Below are positions 7,102-15,605 of a DNA stretch of 24,548 bases, one piece after another; positions within the stretch are counted from its first letter, which is position 1, and every line of letters begins with the position of its first letter. This DNA is from an uncultured cyanobacterium (GTDB lineage Bacteria; Cyanobacteriota; Cyanobacteriia; PCC-6307; Cyanobiaceae). The stretch covers positions 1 to 24,548 of the forward strand of contig CAIZOZ010000039.1 of the NCBI GenBank assembly GCA_903934745.1, given 5' to 3'. Made by a program: the position numbers and the translations under genes. A model generated the notes under the pieces. The model saw only the letters and a list, made by a program, of their open reading frames with translations, was not told the DNA's origin and ran no database searches.

Positions 7102-9114
7102 ATGACCCCCTTCAAGGCTTTCCGCGACCAGCTGGGCAAGCTGCAGCGTCTGGCCCAGCCCTATTTCCTGCCGCTGGACAACGGCGCCAGCTCCGGCCAG
7201 TTTCTGTTGCTGGTGGTGGCTCTGATCGCAGTGGTGGTGGGCTTCACCCTGCTGCTGTTGACGGCGGTGATGGCGGCCAGCGGCGCCTGGATTCCGGAAC
7301 TGCAGGCCCGCTTCCTGCCGGGGGTTCCCCAGCAGGTGGCGTCGATCTGGGCGGGCCCCTACGGCAAGGTGGTGATGGTGCTGTTCGGCGCCGGCCTGCT
7401 CTGTTTTGGGGCCGCACGGGCCAAGCTGCGCCAGGGACGCTGGCTGCCCTGGTTGCTGCTGGGGGTGATCACGCTGCTGATCCTGGTGATCAACGGCATC
7501 AATGTGGGCATCAGCTTTGTCGCCCGCAACATTGAGAACGCCCTGGTGGCCTACAAGGCCGAGGAGTTCTGGAAGATTGTGGCGATTTATGCCTTCTGCC
7601 TGATGTTGGCTTTGCCGATCCGGGCTCTGCAGAGTTACCTGATCCCCAAGCTGGGGCTGATGTGGCGCGAGTGGTTGAGCGAGAGAATGCTGGGCCGCTA
7701 TCTCACCAACCGTGCCTATTACGTTCTCAATCCTAATGACGAAAGCGTCGAGGAAATTGACAATCCAGACCAGCGAATCTCGCAGGATGCGGCCAGTTTC
7801 ACGGCGACAAGCCTCAGTGTGACGGTGGAGATCATCTCCGCCTTGCTGACCTTCTTCAGTTTTATTATCGTACTCTGGAGTATCAACGATACTTTGGCCC
7901 TGTGGCTGTTGGCCTATTCGGTGGGCGGTACGGCTTTGATCGTGTTTGCCAGTCGCAAGTTGGTGAACCTCAACTACCAGCAGCTGAAGCTGGAGGCCGA
8001 TTTCCGTTATGGATTGGTTCACATCCGCGACAATGCCGAGTCGATCGCCTTCTATCGCGGTGAGCAGCAGGAGCAGAAAGAAGGATCGCGCCGCCTGGGT
8101 GGCGTCATCCAGAACTACAACAAATTGATCATCTGGGAGGCCTTGATCAGTGTGATCCAGCGCTCCTACGATTATTTCTCCCGCTTTCTGCCTTGGCTGG
8201 TGATCGCACCCATTTACTTCGCCAAGCAGGTTGATTTCGGTGTGTTTGGTCAGGCCAGCATCGCCTTCTCCCAGGTGCTGTTCTCCGTGAGCTATATCGT
8301 CAACAACATCGATCGCCTTGCCGCGTTTTCGGCCTCGATCAGCCGTCTGGAGGGCTTCCAGGGCAAGGTGGAGTCGATCAGTGGCGACGTCGCAGCCCAG
8401 TCGGCTGCTGACCAGGATTGGGCGGCCTCAGGGGGTGAATCCGCCGCTGAATCGCCGGATTCAATCCTGGTGAGCCATGTGGATCTGGTGCCGCCGCGCA
8501 GCAGCCGGCTGCTGGTTCACGACCTCAGTCTGCAGGTGGGCCCCGGTCAGCGCCTGCTGGTGGTGGGTCCTTCCGGCTGTGGCAAGACCTCCTTCCTGCG
8601 CCTGGTGAGTGGCCTCTGGCCTGCCGCCGCCGGCCGGGTGCACCGGCCGCCTGTGGGCGAGCTGATGTTCATTCCGCAGAAGCCCTACATGCTGCTGGGC
8701 AGCCTGCGTGAACAGCTCTGCTACCCCCAGAGCACCGAACGCTTCAGCGATGGTCAGTTGCGCCACGTGCTGGAGGAGGTGCGCCTGCCCGATCTGGTGC
8801 ACCGCTATCCCGACCTCGACATCAAGCAGGACTGGCCGCGGCTGCTCTCGCTGGGGGAACAGCAACGGCTGGCGTTCGCGCGGCTGCTGCTCAACTCGCC
8901 GCGGTTTGTGGTGCTCGATGAAGCCACCAGTGCCTTGGATGTCAACACCGAGAAGCGGCTCTATGAGCTGTTGGTGCAGCGGGAGATGGCCTTCGTCAGC
9001 GTCGGTCACCGCCCCACGCTCAAGGACTATCACGACACCGTGCTTGAACTGGATGGCAGCGGTGCCTGGCGGCTGCTACCGGCCGCCAGCTATATCTTTG
9101 GCCAGCAGGCCTGA
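7102..9114 (+). CDS. ABC transporter, fused permease and ATPase (SbmA/BacA-like, YddA type)
   Basis: The protein has 670 residues. The N-terminal half carries about six hydrophobic segments (among them roughly residues 33-62, 90-110, 115-140 and 152-178) and the motif SERMLGRYLTNRAYYVLNPNDE near residue 200, typical of the ABC_membrane_2 / SbmA-BacA group. The C-terminal ATPase has Walker A GPSGCGKT (489-496), signature LSLGEQQ (582-588) and Walker B VVLDEATSALD (Asp 606, Glu 607). Relatives move peptides, fatty acyl compounds or, in some bacteria, cobalamin. The substrate here cannot be read from the sequence. The Hlip gene begins 4 bp after the stop, so the two are probably one transcript. 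Confidence 0.9.
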   Translation: MTPFKAFRDQLGKLQRLAQPYFLPLDNGASSGQFLLLVVALIAVVVGFTLLLLTAVMAASGAWIPELQARFLPGVPQQVASIWAGPYGKVVMVLFGAGLLCFGAARAKLRQGRWLPWLLLGVITLLILVINGINVGISFVARNIENALVAYKAEEFWKIVAIYAFCLMLALPIRALQSYLIPKLGLMWREWLSERMLGRYLTNRAYYVLNPNDESVEEIDNPDQRISQDAASFTATSLSVTVEIISALLTFFSFIIVLWSINDTLALWLLAYSVGGTALIVFASRKLVNLNYQQLKLEADFRYGLVHIRDNAESIAFYRGEQQEQKEGSRRLGGVIQNYNKLIIWEALISVIQRSYDYFSRFLPWLVIAPIYFAKQVDFGVFGQASIAFSQVLFSVSYIVNNIDRLAAFSASISRLEGFQGKVESISGDVAAQSAADQDWAASGGESAAESPDSILVSHVDLVPPRSSRLLVHDLSLQVGPGQRLLVVGPSGCGKTSFLRLVSGLWPAAAGRVHRPPVGELMFIPQKPYMLLGSLREQLCYPQSTERFSDGQLRHVLEEVRLPDLVHRYPDLDIKQDWPRLLSLGEQQRLAFARLLLNSPRFVVLDEATSALDVNTEKRLYELLVQREMAFVSVGHRPTLKDYHDTVLELDGSGAWRLLPAASYIFGQQA

Positions 9115-9118
9115 AACC

Positions 9119-9382
9119 ATGAGCGAGTCCACGGTCCCTTCCGGCTCCCCAGCTACCCCTGAGGGTGAGGGTCCAGCTGAAGCTGAGCGTTCAGGCCCAG
9201 GCCAAAGTCAGCCGCCCGCAAGGGCCACCAGTGCCACCACCAATGACGTGCCGGCCTTCGGCTGGAGTGCCTACGCCGAGCGGGTCAACGGTCGTTTCGC
9301 CATGCTCGGTTTTACGGCGGTGCTGTTGATCGAGATTCTGACGGCGGACACCTTTCTGCACTGGGCTGGCCTGGTGCCTTGA
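9119..9382 (+). CDS. hli: High-light-inducible protein (Hlip), single chlorophyll-binding helix
   Basis: The protein has 87 residues. The C-terminal part is a textbook Hlip: WSAYAERVNGRFAMLGFTAV followed by LLIEILTADTF. It contains the ExxNGRxAMxGF motif whose Glu, Asn and Arg bind chlorophyll and pair helices. Hlips protect photosystem assembly and chlorophyll-binding proteins under excess light in the thylakoid. The first 48 residues are a Ser/Pro/Glu/Gly-rich extension without hydrophobic content, longer than in many Hlips, which are often 40-70 residues in total. The gene follows the ABC exporter by 4 bp, so it is likely co-expressed with it. Confidence 0.93.
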   Translation: MSESTVPSGSPATPEGEGPAEAERSGPGQSQPPARATSATTNDVPAFGWSAYAERVNGRFAMLGFTAVLLIEILTADTFLHWAGLVP

Positions 9383-9406
9383 TTGGTTCTCCCCGGCCGG
9401 TTCGCT

Positions 9407-9931
9407 TCAGGGGATGTCGATCAGGTCGATCTGCCAATGGCCACCACGACTCACTTCCACCGCCAGCTCGTGGCCGTCAGCGCGCAGGCTCACCCGCCTC
9501 GGGACACCGGCGGGCTGCATGGCAATGGTCTCAAGGCCCATCAGCTCGCGGCGGTAGAGCACCAGTTCGGTGCGGCCGTCCAGCTGGCGCACCACCGCCA
9601 GGCGGTTGCCATCCCGACTCACCGCCACGCTGAGGGGCTGGGCATCGGGCCGGTTCAGGCCCGGTAAGGGCACCGGCAAGGCCTTCTCCACGTCCACCAG
9701 CAGCACCTGGTCGCGGCCACCGCGGCCGCCGATCAGGGCGAGCCAACGGCCGGCCAGGGCCGGCGCCTGGCTGCTGCCAGCCTGCTCCAGCTGGCGATCC
9801 AGTCCTCCCATCGGAGTCGGCATCTCCCCCAGGCAGCCACCCAGGCTGAGGCCAATCAGGCTGCAGCACCCCAGCAAAGCGAACCACCGCCGTGGGGCCT
9901 CTCGTTCCGGATGGCGCTGCCTCTGCCTCAT
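9407..9931 (-). CDS. Lipoprotein with TolB-like propeller repeats (second of a tandem pair)
   Basis: The protein has 174 residues. A basic N-terminus (RQRQRHPEREAPRR) precedes a hydrophobic stretch and a lipobox ending LSLGGC (Cys 33), so it is a probable lipoprotein. The rest contains three segments of the type SVAVSRDGNRLAVVRQLDG and RRVSLRADGHELAVEVSRGG, the pattern of TolB/WD40-like propeller blades. Three blades are too few for a closed propeller, so it may need a partner or dimerise. The upstream gene encodes a clear paralogue with the same order of blades. The two overlap as ATGA (9931-9928), which implies translational coupling. The function is unknown. Confidence 0.78.
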   Translation of the reverse strand: MRQRQRHPEREAPRRWFALLGCCSLIGLSLGGCLGEMPTPMGGLDRQLEQAGSSQAPALAGRWLALIGGRGGRDQVLLVDVEKALPVPLPGLNRPDAQPLSVAVSRDGNRLAVVRQLDGRTELVLYRRELMGLETIAMQPAGVPRRVSLRADGHELAVEVSRGGHWQIDLIDIP

Positions 9932-10518
9932 CGCGGCGCTGGCGAGGCGGCTTCTTTGTCCCTGGTCGAATCGGCTCCGCTCCAGCCGCCGCCCGTGGCC
10001 GGCAGGCCACCGGGCAGGTCGGCTTCGAGCAGGCCAGCGAGATCAAACATCTGCACCACCGAACGTCCGCTCCGGACCACTTCAATCGCCAGTCGGCGAC
10101 CATCCGGGGCCAGGCTCAGCCGCTGGGGCTCCAGGTCCGCAGGCAGGGGCAGACGCTGCAGCCGGCCGGTGGCCCGGTCTTCGATCACCGCCAGGCGCCG
10201 CCCCCCCTGCTGCACCAGCACGGCGAGGTAACGACCATTCCAACTGAGGGACGGAGAGCGGTGCGGTTGCTGGCGTTGCAGCGGCCCGAGCGGCAGCAGG
10301 CGACCGGAAGGTTGCTCCTGCAGGATCACCGTTTCCCGGCCTCCCCGTTCAACAATGCTGGCCAGAACGCGGCCATTGCCACTCAGGGCTGGATCCTGAC
10401 GATGGCCATCCCCCAGGCCACTGGGACCGGCGCTGCGACGGCCCCAGCTCCAGCTGCCACATCCCACCAAGGCCATCCCCAGGGCGGTTGTGAGCATCAA
10501 GTGGGCCAGTCGATGCAA
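9928..10518 (-). CDS. Lipoprotein with TolB-like propeller repeats (first of a tandem pair)
   Basis: From TTG 10518 the protein has 196 residues. It starts MHRLAHLMLTTALGMALVGC, a basic-then-hydrophobic signal with lipobox LVGC (Cys 20). The ATG at 10497 is the other candidate but would leave the signal without its positive charge. Three propeller-like blades follow: PALSGNGRVLASIVERGG, PSLSWNGRYLAVLVQQGG and RLSLAPDGRRLAIEVVRSG. They align blade for blade with the next gene, so the pair arose by tandem duplication. The gene begins about 40 bp after the ycf66 stop on the same strand and probably shares its transcript. The frame stays open far upstream only because it overlaps ycf66. Confidence 0.72.
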   Translation of the reverse strand: MHRLAHLMLTTALGMALVGCGSWSWGRRSAGPSGLGDGHRQDPALSGNGRVLASIVERGGRETVILQEQPSGRLLPLGPLQRQQPHRSPSLSWNGRYLAVLVQQGGRRLAVIEDRATGRLQRLPLPADLEPQRLSLAPDGRRLAIEVVRSGRSVVQMFDLAGLLEADLPGGLPATGGGWSGADSTRDKEAASPAPR

Positions 10519-10558
10519 CCACCGGGCCGGCGTCGCCTGGCGCAGGGTGCAGGCGAGC

Positions 10559-11572
10559 TCAGTCGTCGAAGCGGGAGGTGTTGTCGAGCGTGGAAGCGCC
10601 GGGCTTGCTGGCCGGGCTGTTCGCTGCCGAGCTCGCAGGGGTCGGTCGGGGTCGGGAGGGCTGGCCATCCAGGGGGGAGAAGTCGGCATCACTGACCCCG
10701 GCCTTGGGGGTGGTGCGGGCGGAGTTACCCAGTGGCGAGCCCTGGGGTACACCCTTGGGCATCGCTTCGCCGGCGCCATAGGAGCGGCCAGTCGGCCGAT
10801 CGGCCGCTTCGCCAGGCCGGCGACTGGAGCGGGGCAGGTTGTCGCTGCTGGCCACGGGGCGGCTGCCGCGGCGCGATTCCGGACTGACATCGCGATCGCG
10901 ACGACGGGCTCCAAAGTCGCTGCTGCTGCTGCTGCTGCGGCCTGTGGCCGTGGCGTAACGACCGGGACCATCGGCCGAAGGACGCTCGCCTGGTACCGGG
11001 TCGCGGCTGGCGCTGCCCCGTTCGGGTCGTCCACTGGTCGGTTCGCGGCTGGGCCGATCCCAGTCGTCGCTGTCGGCACCGCCGCGGCTGGCCGCCCGTT
11101 CGGGGATGGCGGCCCGGCTGGGACGACGGGGGCGGTAAAAATCTTCGGGTTCGTCGTCGCGGTTGGGAATCCGGCGTCGAATCGGTTCGGGTTCGGCGAA
11201 GCGCTCGTTCTCTTGCTCCCAGTCCCTGCCACCCCCGAGGCCGCCCCGGGGGCGGAAGGGGGCGGCTTCCTCGTCCTCAAAGAAGGAGGAGCGACGGGCC
11301 TGTTCGGTGGTGACACCGCGCAGCCGCACACTTTCGTAGGCGAAGAAGACGGTGGTGCCGGCGAGCAGGAACTGGCCGAACTGCAGGATCGGATCGAGGC
11401 GCCAGCCCTGGAAGAAGAGGATGCCGCCGCAGAGCAGGCCCACGGCCGCAAAGAAGACGTCGTAATCCCGCGCCAGGGCTGGTTTGAAGTTCCTCATGAA
11501 ATAGAGGAACGCTCCGCCGACAGCCAGCACGATGCCAACGATGCTGGCCCAATTGAGAGAAGCATTGACCAA
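10559..11572 (-). CDS. ycf66: Ycf66 family membrane protein
   Basis: The protein has 337 residues. The first 85 match Ycf66 closely: MVNASLNWASIVGIVLAVGG, then FFAAVGLLCGGILFFQGWRL and DPILQFGQFLLAGTTVFFAYE, giving three membrane helices at about 7-25, 39-57 and 62-80. Ycf66 is known from cyanobacteria and some plastid genomes, and its role is not settled. Residues 90-337 are a long Arg/Asp/Ser/Pro-rich tail without predicted order, including a run of five or more Ser encoded by repeated CTG/TGC triplets. The gene follows psbX by 91 bp on the same strand. The two lipoprotein genes follow it. Confidence 0.92.
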   Translation of the reverse strand: MVNASLNWASIVGIVLAVGGAFLYFMRNFKPALARDYDVFFAAVGLLCGGILFFQGWRLDPILQFGQFLLAGTTVFFAYESVRLRGVTTEQARRSSFFEDEEAAPFRPRGGLGGGRDWEQENERFAEPEPIRRRIPNRDDEPEDFYRPRRPSRAAIPERAASRGGADSDDWDRPSREPTSGRPERGSASRDPVPGERPSADGPGRYATATGRSSSSSSDFGARRRDRDVSPESRRGSRPVASSDNLPRSSRRPGEAADRPTGRSYGAGEAMPKGVPQGSPLGNSARTTPKAGVSDADFSPLDGQPSRPRPTPASSAANSPASKPGASTLDNTSRFDD

Positions 11573-11663
11573 GGCGGTTCCCTCAGCAGCGGATGCGTCG
11601 AACCACTCTAGGCAGTCAGGCGGTGTGGAACCAGCCGCACCGGGCCAAGGGCTGGGGCTGGAT

Positions 11664-11786
11664 TCAGAGGCGTCGGTCCAGCTGGTCGTTCTGGCTGATC
11701 AGCACCAGGGCAATGCTGATGGGCACGACCACGATCACGGCGCCCCAGAAGAGACTGCTGAGAAAGTTGGCCAGGGATGGGGTCAT
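11664..11786 (-). CDS. psbX: Photosystem II protein X
   Basis: This 40-residue protein, MTPSLANFLSSLFWGAVIVV followed by VPISIALVLISQNDQLDRRL, has one transmembrane helix (about residues 10-32) and a polar C-terminus. The SLFWGAV...PI..ALVLISQ.D...R pattern is that of PsbX, a small photosystem II subunit near cytochrome b559 that affects plastoquinone exchange at the QB site. The length is normal. It is the first gene of a minus-strand cluster psbX-ycf66-lipoproteins and is divergent from yggT, with 85 bp between. A possible -10 box (TAGGAT) lies 31 bp upstream of the ATG. Confidence 0.95.
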   Translation of the reverse strand: MTPSLANFLSSLFWGAVIVVVPISIALVLISQNDQLDRRL

Positions 11787-11816
11787 GGCGCTTCGAGGCG
11801 GCAAGGCGTTGGCGTG

Positions 11817-11822
11817 ATCCTA
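11817..11822 (-). promoter_or_regulatory. Possible -10 element (TAGGAT) for psbX
   Basis: On the minus strand TAGGAT lies 31 bp before the psbX ATG in the 85-bp divergent gap with yggT. A leader of about 25 nt would result. No clear -35 box is seen. Confidence 0.3.
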
Positions 11823-11871
11823 AGCAGCGACCTCGACTTCCTACGCTTCAGCTCCATCTGCTTAGAGCTTT

Positions 11872-12201
11872 GTGACGGCATCGGCCCCCCTGCTGCTGGC
11901 CCTGCTGCCAGGTCTGCATCTCGCCCTGGCTCTGGGACTGGCCGTCTGGACCCTGCTGTTCCTGTTCCGCATCGTTCTCACCTGGTATCCCCGCCTCGAT
12001 CTCAGCCAGGGGGTGATGTGGTTGGTGGGTGCCCCGACCGAGCCGCTGTTGGCCGTCACCCGTCGCCTGATTCAGCCGATCGGTGGGGTGGATGTGACGC
12101 CCGTGGTCTGGGTGGGTCTGATCAGTCTGCTGCGGGAGCTGCTGGTGGGGCAGCAGGGCCTGCTCACCCAGGTGTTGCTGCGCTCCCAGGCCCTGGCCTG
12201 A
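11872..12201 (+). CDS. YggT family membrane protein
   Basis: The protein has 109 residues from GTG 11872. Two hydrophobic blocks (about residues 6-38 and 82-100) flank the family signature FRIVLTWYPRLDLSQGVMWL ... PTEPLLAVTRRLIQPIGGVD. YggT/Ycf19 proteins are thylakoid or plasma-membrane proteins linked to the distribution of membrane complexes and division-related processes in cyanobacteria and chloroplasts. The exact role is uncertain. There is no strong ribosome-binding site. The stop codon abuts the accC stop from the opposite strand with no spacer, so the two convergent transcripts must overlap at their 3' ends. Confidence 0.9.
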   Translation: MTASAPLLLALLPGLHLALALGLAVWTLLFLFRIVLTWYPRLDLSQGVMWLVGAPTEPLLAVTRRLIQPIGGVDVTPVVWVGLISLLRELLVGQQGLLTQVLLRSQALA

Positions 12202-13557
<1,356 letters not shown>

Positions 13558-13602
13558 CCGGGCGGGGCGGCGGGGACCGGGGCGGGCCGGTGAGGGACTG
13601 TA

Positions 13603-13773
13603 TCAGCGCTCACTCGCGCTTCTCCAGCCGCCAGGGCGGCGGCGCAAGACCAGGCGCGGCAGCAGATCGATCCAGCCGGTGATCCGGTTTGGCGGCAACC
13701 ACCGCCTGGTGTCGAGAACGCCAGGCCAGGGCCCTTCGGCGCCGGGAGGCCTCTTGTCGCGGCGGTCCGCCAT
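13603..13773 (-). CDS. Probable small ORF upstream of accC (56 residues)
   Basis: ATG 13773 to TGA 13603 encodes a 56-residue basic protein: MADRRDKRPPGAEGPWPG, then RRWLPPNRITGWIDLLPRL and VLRRRPGGWRSASER. It has four Trp and an amphipathic WIDLLPRLVL segment, which looks more protein-like than the other frames of this gap. I do not recognise a family. It ends 45 bp before accC on the same strand and could be co-transcribed with it. There is no clear ribosome-binding site, and the start codon lies in the loop of the long hairpin at 13748-13800, so translation might be controlled by that structure. It could also be a chance open frame in GC-rich DNA. Confidence 0.42.
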   Translation of the reverse strand: MADRRDKRPPGAEGPWPGVLDTRRWLPPNRITGWIDLLPRLVLRRRPGGWRSASER

Positions 13774-13800
13774 CAAGGGTGAACCGCCGCGACAGAGGCT
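13748..13800. repeat. Long hairpin upstream of accC
   Basis: CCTCTTGTCGCGGCGGT (13750-13766) pairs with ACCGCCGCGACAGAGG (13783-13798) along 16 bp with a single bulged T. It is extended by one more G-C and a G-T pair. The loop is 16 nt and holds the start codon of the minus-strand small ORF. No T-run follows on either strand, so it is not an ordinary terminator. Confidence 0.85.
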
Positions 13801-13875
13801 GCAGGGCGGAGCGGGATCAGGCCGTGGGAGCGGCGGACGCTGAGCCTGCCGGGCTGGTCGTGATCCGGCGATGGG

Positions 13876-13881
13876 TATATT
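13876..13881 (+). promoter_or_regulatory. -10 element (TATATT) for tRNA-Leu
   Basis: TATATT matches the -10 consensus at five of six positions and stands out in GC-rich DNA. Transcription would start near 13888, which puts the whole mini-hairpin array (13902-13974) in the 5' leader of the tRNA precursor. No good -35 box is seen near 13853-13858. Confidence 0.5.
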
Positions 13882-13901
13882 GCACGAGGTGAGCGGCTTC
13901 A

Positions 13902-13984
13902 GCCGTGAACCTGCGGCTTGCGCCGTAACCCCACGGCCCTAGGTCGTAACCATGCGGCATCAGGCCGTAACCACGCGGATGTGG
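13902..13984 (+). repeat. Tandem array of four 20-21-nt units, each a mini-hairpin, leading into tRNA-Leu
   Basis: The units start at 13902, 13922, 13943 and 13964. Their 16-nt cores are GCCGTGAACCTGCGGC, GCCGTAACCCCACGGC, GTCGTAACCATGCGGC and GCCGTAACCACGCGGA. Each can form a stem of 5 bp (4 bp in the last unit) around a 6-nt loop, and base differences in the stems are mostly compatible with pairing (A-T against G-T). About 5 nt separate the cores. The right arm of unit 4 (GCGGA) is the 5' acceptor strand of the tRNA. The right arm of each unit can also pair with the left arm of the next unit, so two foldings compete. Confidence 0.75.
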
Positions 13985-14056
13985 TGGAATTGGTAGACAC
14001 GCACGTTTGAGGGGCGTGTGGCTTCGGCCTTGCGAGTTCAAGTCTCGCCATCCGCA
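13975..14056 (+). tRNA. tRNA-Leu (anticodon GAG)
   Basis: The 82-nt sequence folds as a class II tRNA. The acceptor stem is GCGGATG/CATCCGC, and the D region GTGGAATTGGTAGACAC is characteristic of tRNA-Leu. The anticodon stem CACGT/GCGTG encloses the loop TTGAGGG, giving anticodon GAG (reads CUC and CUU). The long variable arm is TGGCTTCGGCC, the T arm is GCGAG-TTCAAGT-CTCGC, and the discriminator is A. CCA is not encoded. The LpxB-like gene frame opens 17 bp downstream with no visible terminator, so read-through is likely. Confidence 0.96.
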
Positions 14057-14073
14057 TTCTTATTTTCCCCCAA

Positions 14074-15468
14074 GTGGGCCAGGAGTCAGGCCAGTTCTCG
14101 CTCACGGGCCCCCATCCTGTCGCCCCACAGGTGCCCTCTCAGGGGGCGGGTCTGGAGTCGGCCATTGTTCTGGTCAGCAACGGGCCCGGTGAACTCAGCA
14201 CCTGGGTGAGGCCCGTGGCTGAGCGGCTCCACGGCCAGCTTCTTCTGCGACCGCGCCAGCCGCAGGCGGCGGTGACGTTGCGGCTGGTGCTGGTGCCCTG
14301 TCCGAATGCCACCGGTCAGGAGGAGCGGGTGGCCCGGCGCTGGGACCTGTTTGAACAGGTGCTGCCGGCGGCGCGCTTCTGGTGGCTGCTGCTGCGGCCC
14401 GCCCGCCATGGCCCCTGGCCCCGACAGGGGGTGGTGGTGTTCCTCGGCGGTGATCAGTTCTGGAGTGTGCTGCTCTCGGCGCGGCTGGGCTATCGCCACC
14501 TCACCTATGCCGAGTGGGTGGCGCGCTGGCCCCGCTGGAACGATCGCATCGCGGTGATGGGGCCGGTGGCGGCGGCCCGACTGGGCAAGCGCTGGCGGCG
14601 GCGATCCCAGGAAGTGGGTGATCTGATGGCCGATCTCTCCGAGTCGGCGCGCCAGGCCGCCCCTTTGCCTGCCGGCGAATGGGTGGCCCTGCTGCCGGGA
14701 TCGAAGCGGGCCAAGCTGCAGGTGGGTGTGCCGTTCCTGCTGGAGACGGCTGACCGCCTGGCGGCTCTGCGTCCCGGCTGCCGCTTTCTGCTGCCAGTGG
14801 CGCCCACCACCTCGGTGGCGGAGCTGCTGGCCTACGCGGGGCCTGCCAACCCGGTGGCGGGCCACTACGCCGCCGGGGCGCCCAGTCGCAGCGGCGAGTT
14901 GTTGCTCACCGCCGCCGGCACCGAGATCCATCTGCACCAGGAGCATCCAGCCCACGGAGCCCTGAGCCAGTGCCGTCTGGCGCTTACCACCGTGGGGGCC
15001 AACACCGCCGAGCTCGGCGCCCTGGGTCTGCCGATGATCGTGCTGGTGCCTACCCAGCATCTGCATGTGATGCAGGCCTGGGATGGCTGGCTGGGGCTGC
15101 TGGCCCGCCTGCCGCTGCTGCGCCATCTGCTGGGGGTGGCTCTCACCGCCTGGCGGATGCGGCATCGGGGCTATCTGGCCTGGCCCAACATCTCGGCGGG
15201 CAGGGCCGTGGTGCCCGAGCGGGTGGGAGCGATTCAGCCGGCGAGTATCGCGGCCGAGGCCGCAGATTGGCTGGCCCATCCGGAGCGACTGGCGGGCATG
15301 CGCAACGATCTACGCAGCCTGCGGGGACGGCCCGGCGCCGTCGCCGCCCTGGCGGCCATGGTGCAGGAGCTGCTGCCGCTCTCCTCGCGGCCCAAGACCT
15401 CCCGGCTGGAAACCGCCCTGCCTCCGATCAGGCCCCAGGCGGCCGTCGCTGATCAGGAGTTGTTCTGA
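14074..15468 (+). CDS. LpxB-like glycosyltransferase-family protein (cyanobacterial conserved type)
   Basis: The protein has up to 464 residues. It begins its conserved part with SAIVLVSNGPGELSTWVRPV and carries WVALLPGSKRAKLQV and LALTTVGANTAELGALGLPM, which correspond to the N-terminal GE motif, the PGSR-type loop and the donor-binding SGTATLE-type region of lipid-A-disaccharide synthase LpxB. It is divergent from true LpxB, and its substrate cannot be inferred, so I assign no symbol. The start is uncertain. GTG 14074 gives the longest frame, while GTG 14131 would start 20 codons later, just before the conserved part, and may be the real one. Neither has a clear ribosome-binding site. The gene lies 17 bp after tRNA-Leu. 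Confidence 0.75.
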   Translation: MGQESGQFSLTGPHPVAPQVPSQGAGLESAIVLVSNGPGELSTWVRPVAERLHGQLLLRPRQPQAAVTLRLVLVPCPNATGQEERVARRWDLFEQVLPAARFWWLLLRPARHGPWPRQGVVVFLGGDQFWSVLLSARLGYRHLTYAEWVARWPRWNDRIAVMGPVAAARLGKRWRRRSQEVGDLMADLSESARQAAPLPAGEWVALLPGSKRAKLQVGVPFLLETADRLAALRPGCRFLLPVAPTTSVAELLAYAGPANPVAGHYAAGAPSRSGELLLTAAGTEIHLHQEHPAHGALSQCRLALTTVGANTAELGALGLPMIVLVPTQHLHVMQAWDGWLGLLARLPLLRHLLGVALTAWRMRHRGYLAWPNISAGRAVVPERVGAIQPASIAAEAADWLAHPERLAGMRNDLRSLRGRPGAVAALAAMVQELLPLSSRPKTSRLETALPPIRPQAAVADQELF

Positions 15469-15605
15469 GGCCCTGCAGGGTCCATCGTTCTGCGGCCGAG
15501 TCGTTGCCGTAAGCGCAACCCTGGCCCAGCCTGTCGCCGGAGCTGATCCTGGCTGACCAGGCTGGTTAGCATCGCCGCACCATCCGTCCCGAGAGTGCTT
15601 CCACC

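Noticed and set aside
10519..11451. Extension of the first lipoprotein frame through ycf66 (frame open to 11451)
   Set aside because: The extra part overlaps Ycf66 in another frame and is Pro/Ala/Arg low complexity. The signal peptide places the real start near 10518 or 10497.
13750..13798. Long hairpin read as a Rho-independent terminator
   Set aside because: No T-run follows on either strand, and it lies upstream of genes on both sides rather than after one.
13902..13984. CRISPR array
   Set aside because: The units are contiguous 21-mers with 5-nt separators and no unique spacers of 30-40 nt. No cas gene is present.
15469..15482. CCCTGCAGGG palindrome after the LpxB-like gene as terminator
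   Set aside because: A loop-less 10-bp palindrome without a T-run, expected by chance in GC-rich DNA.
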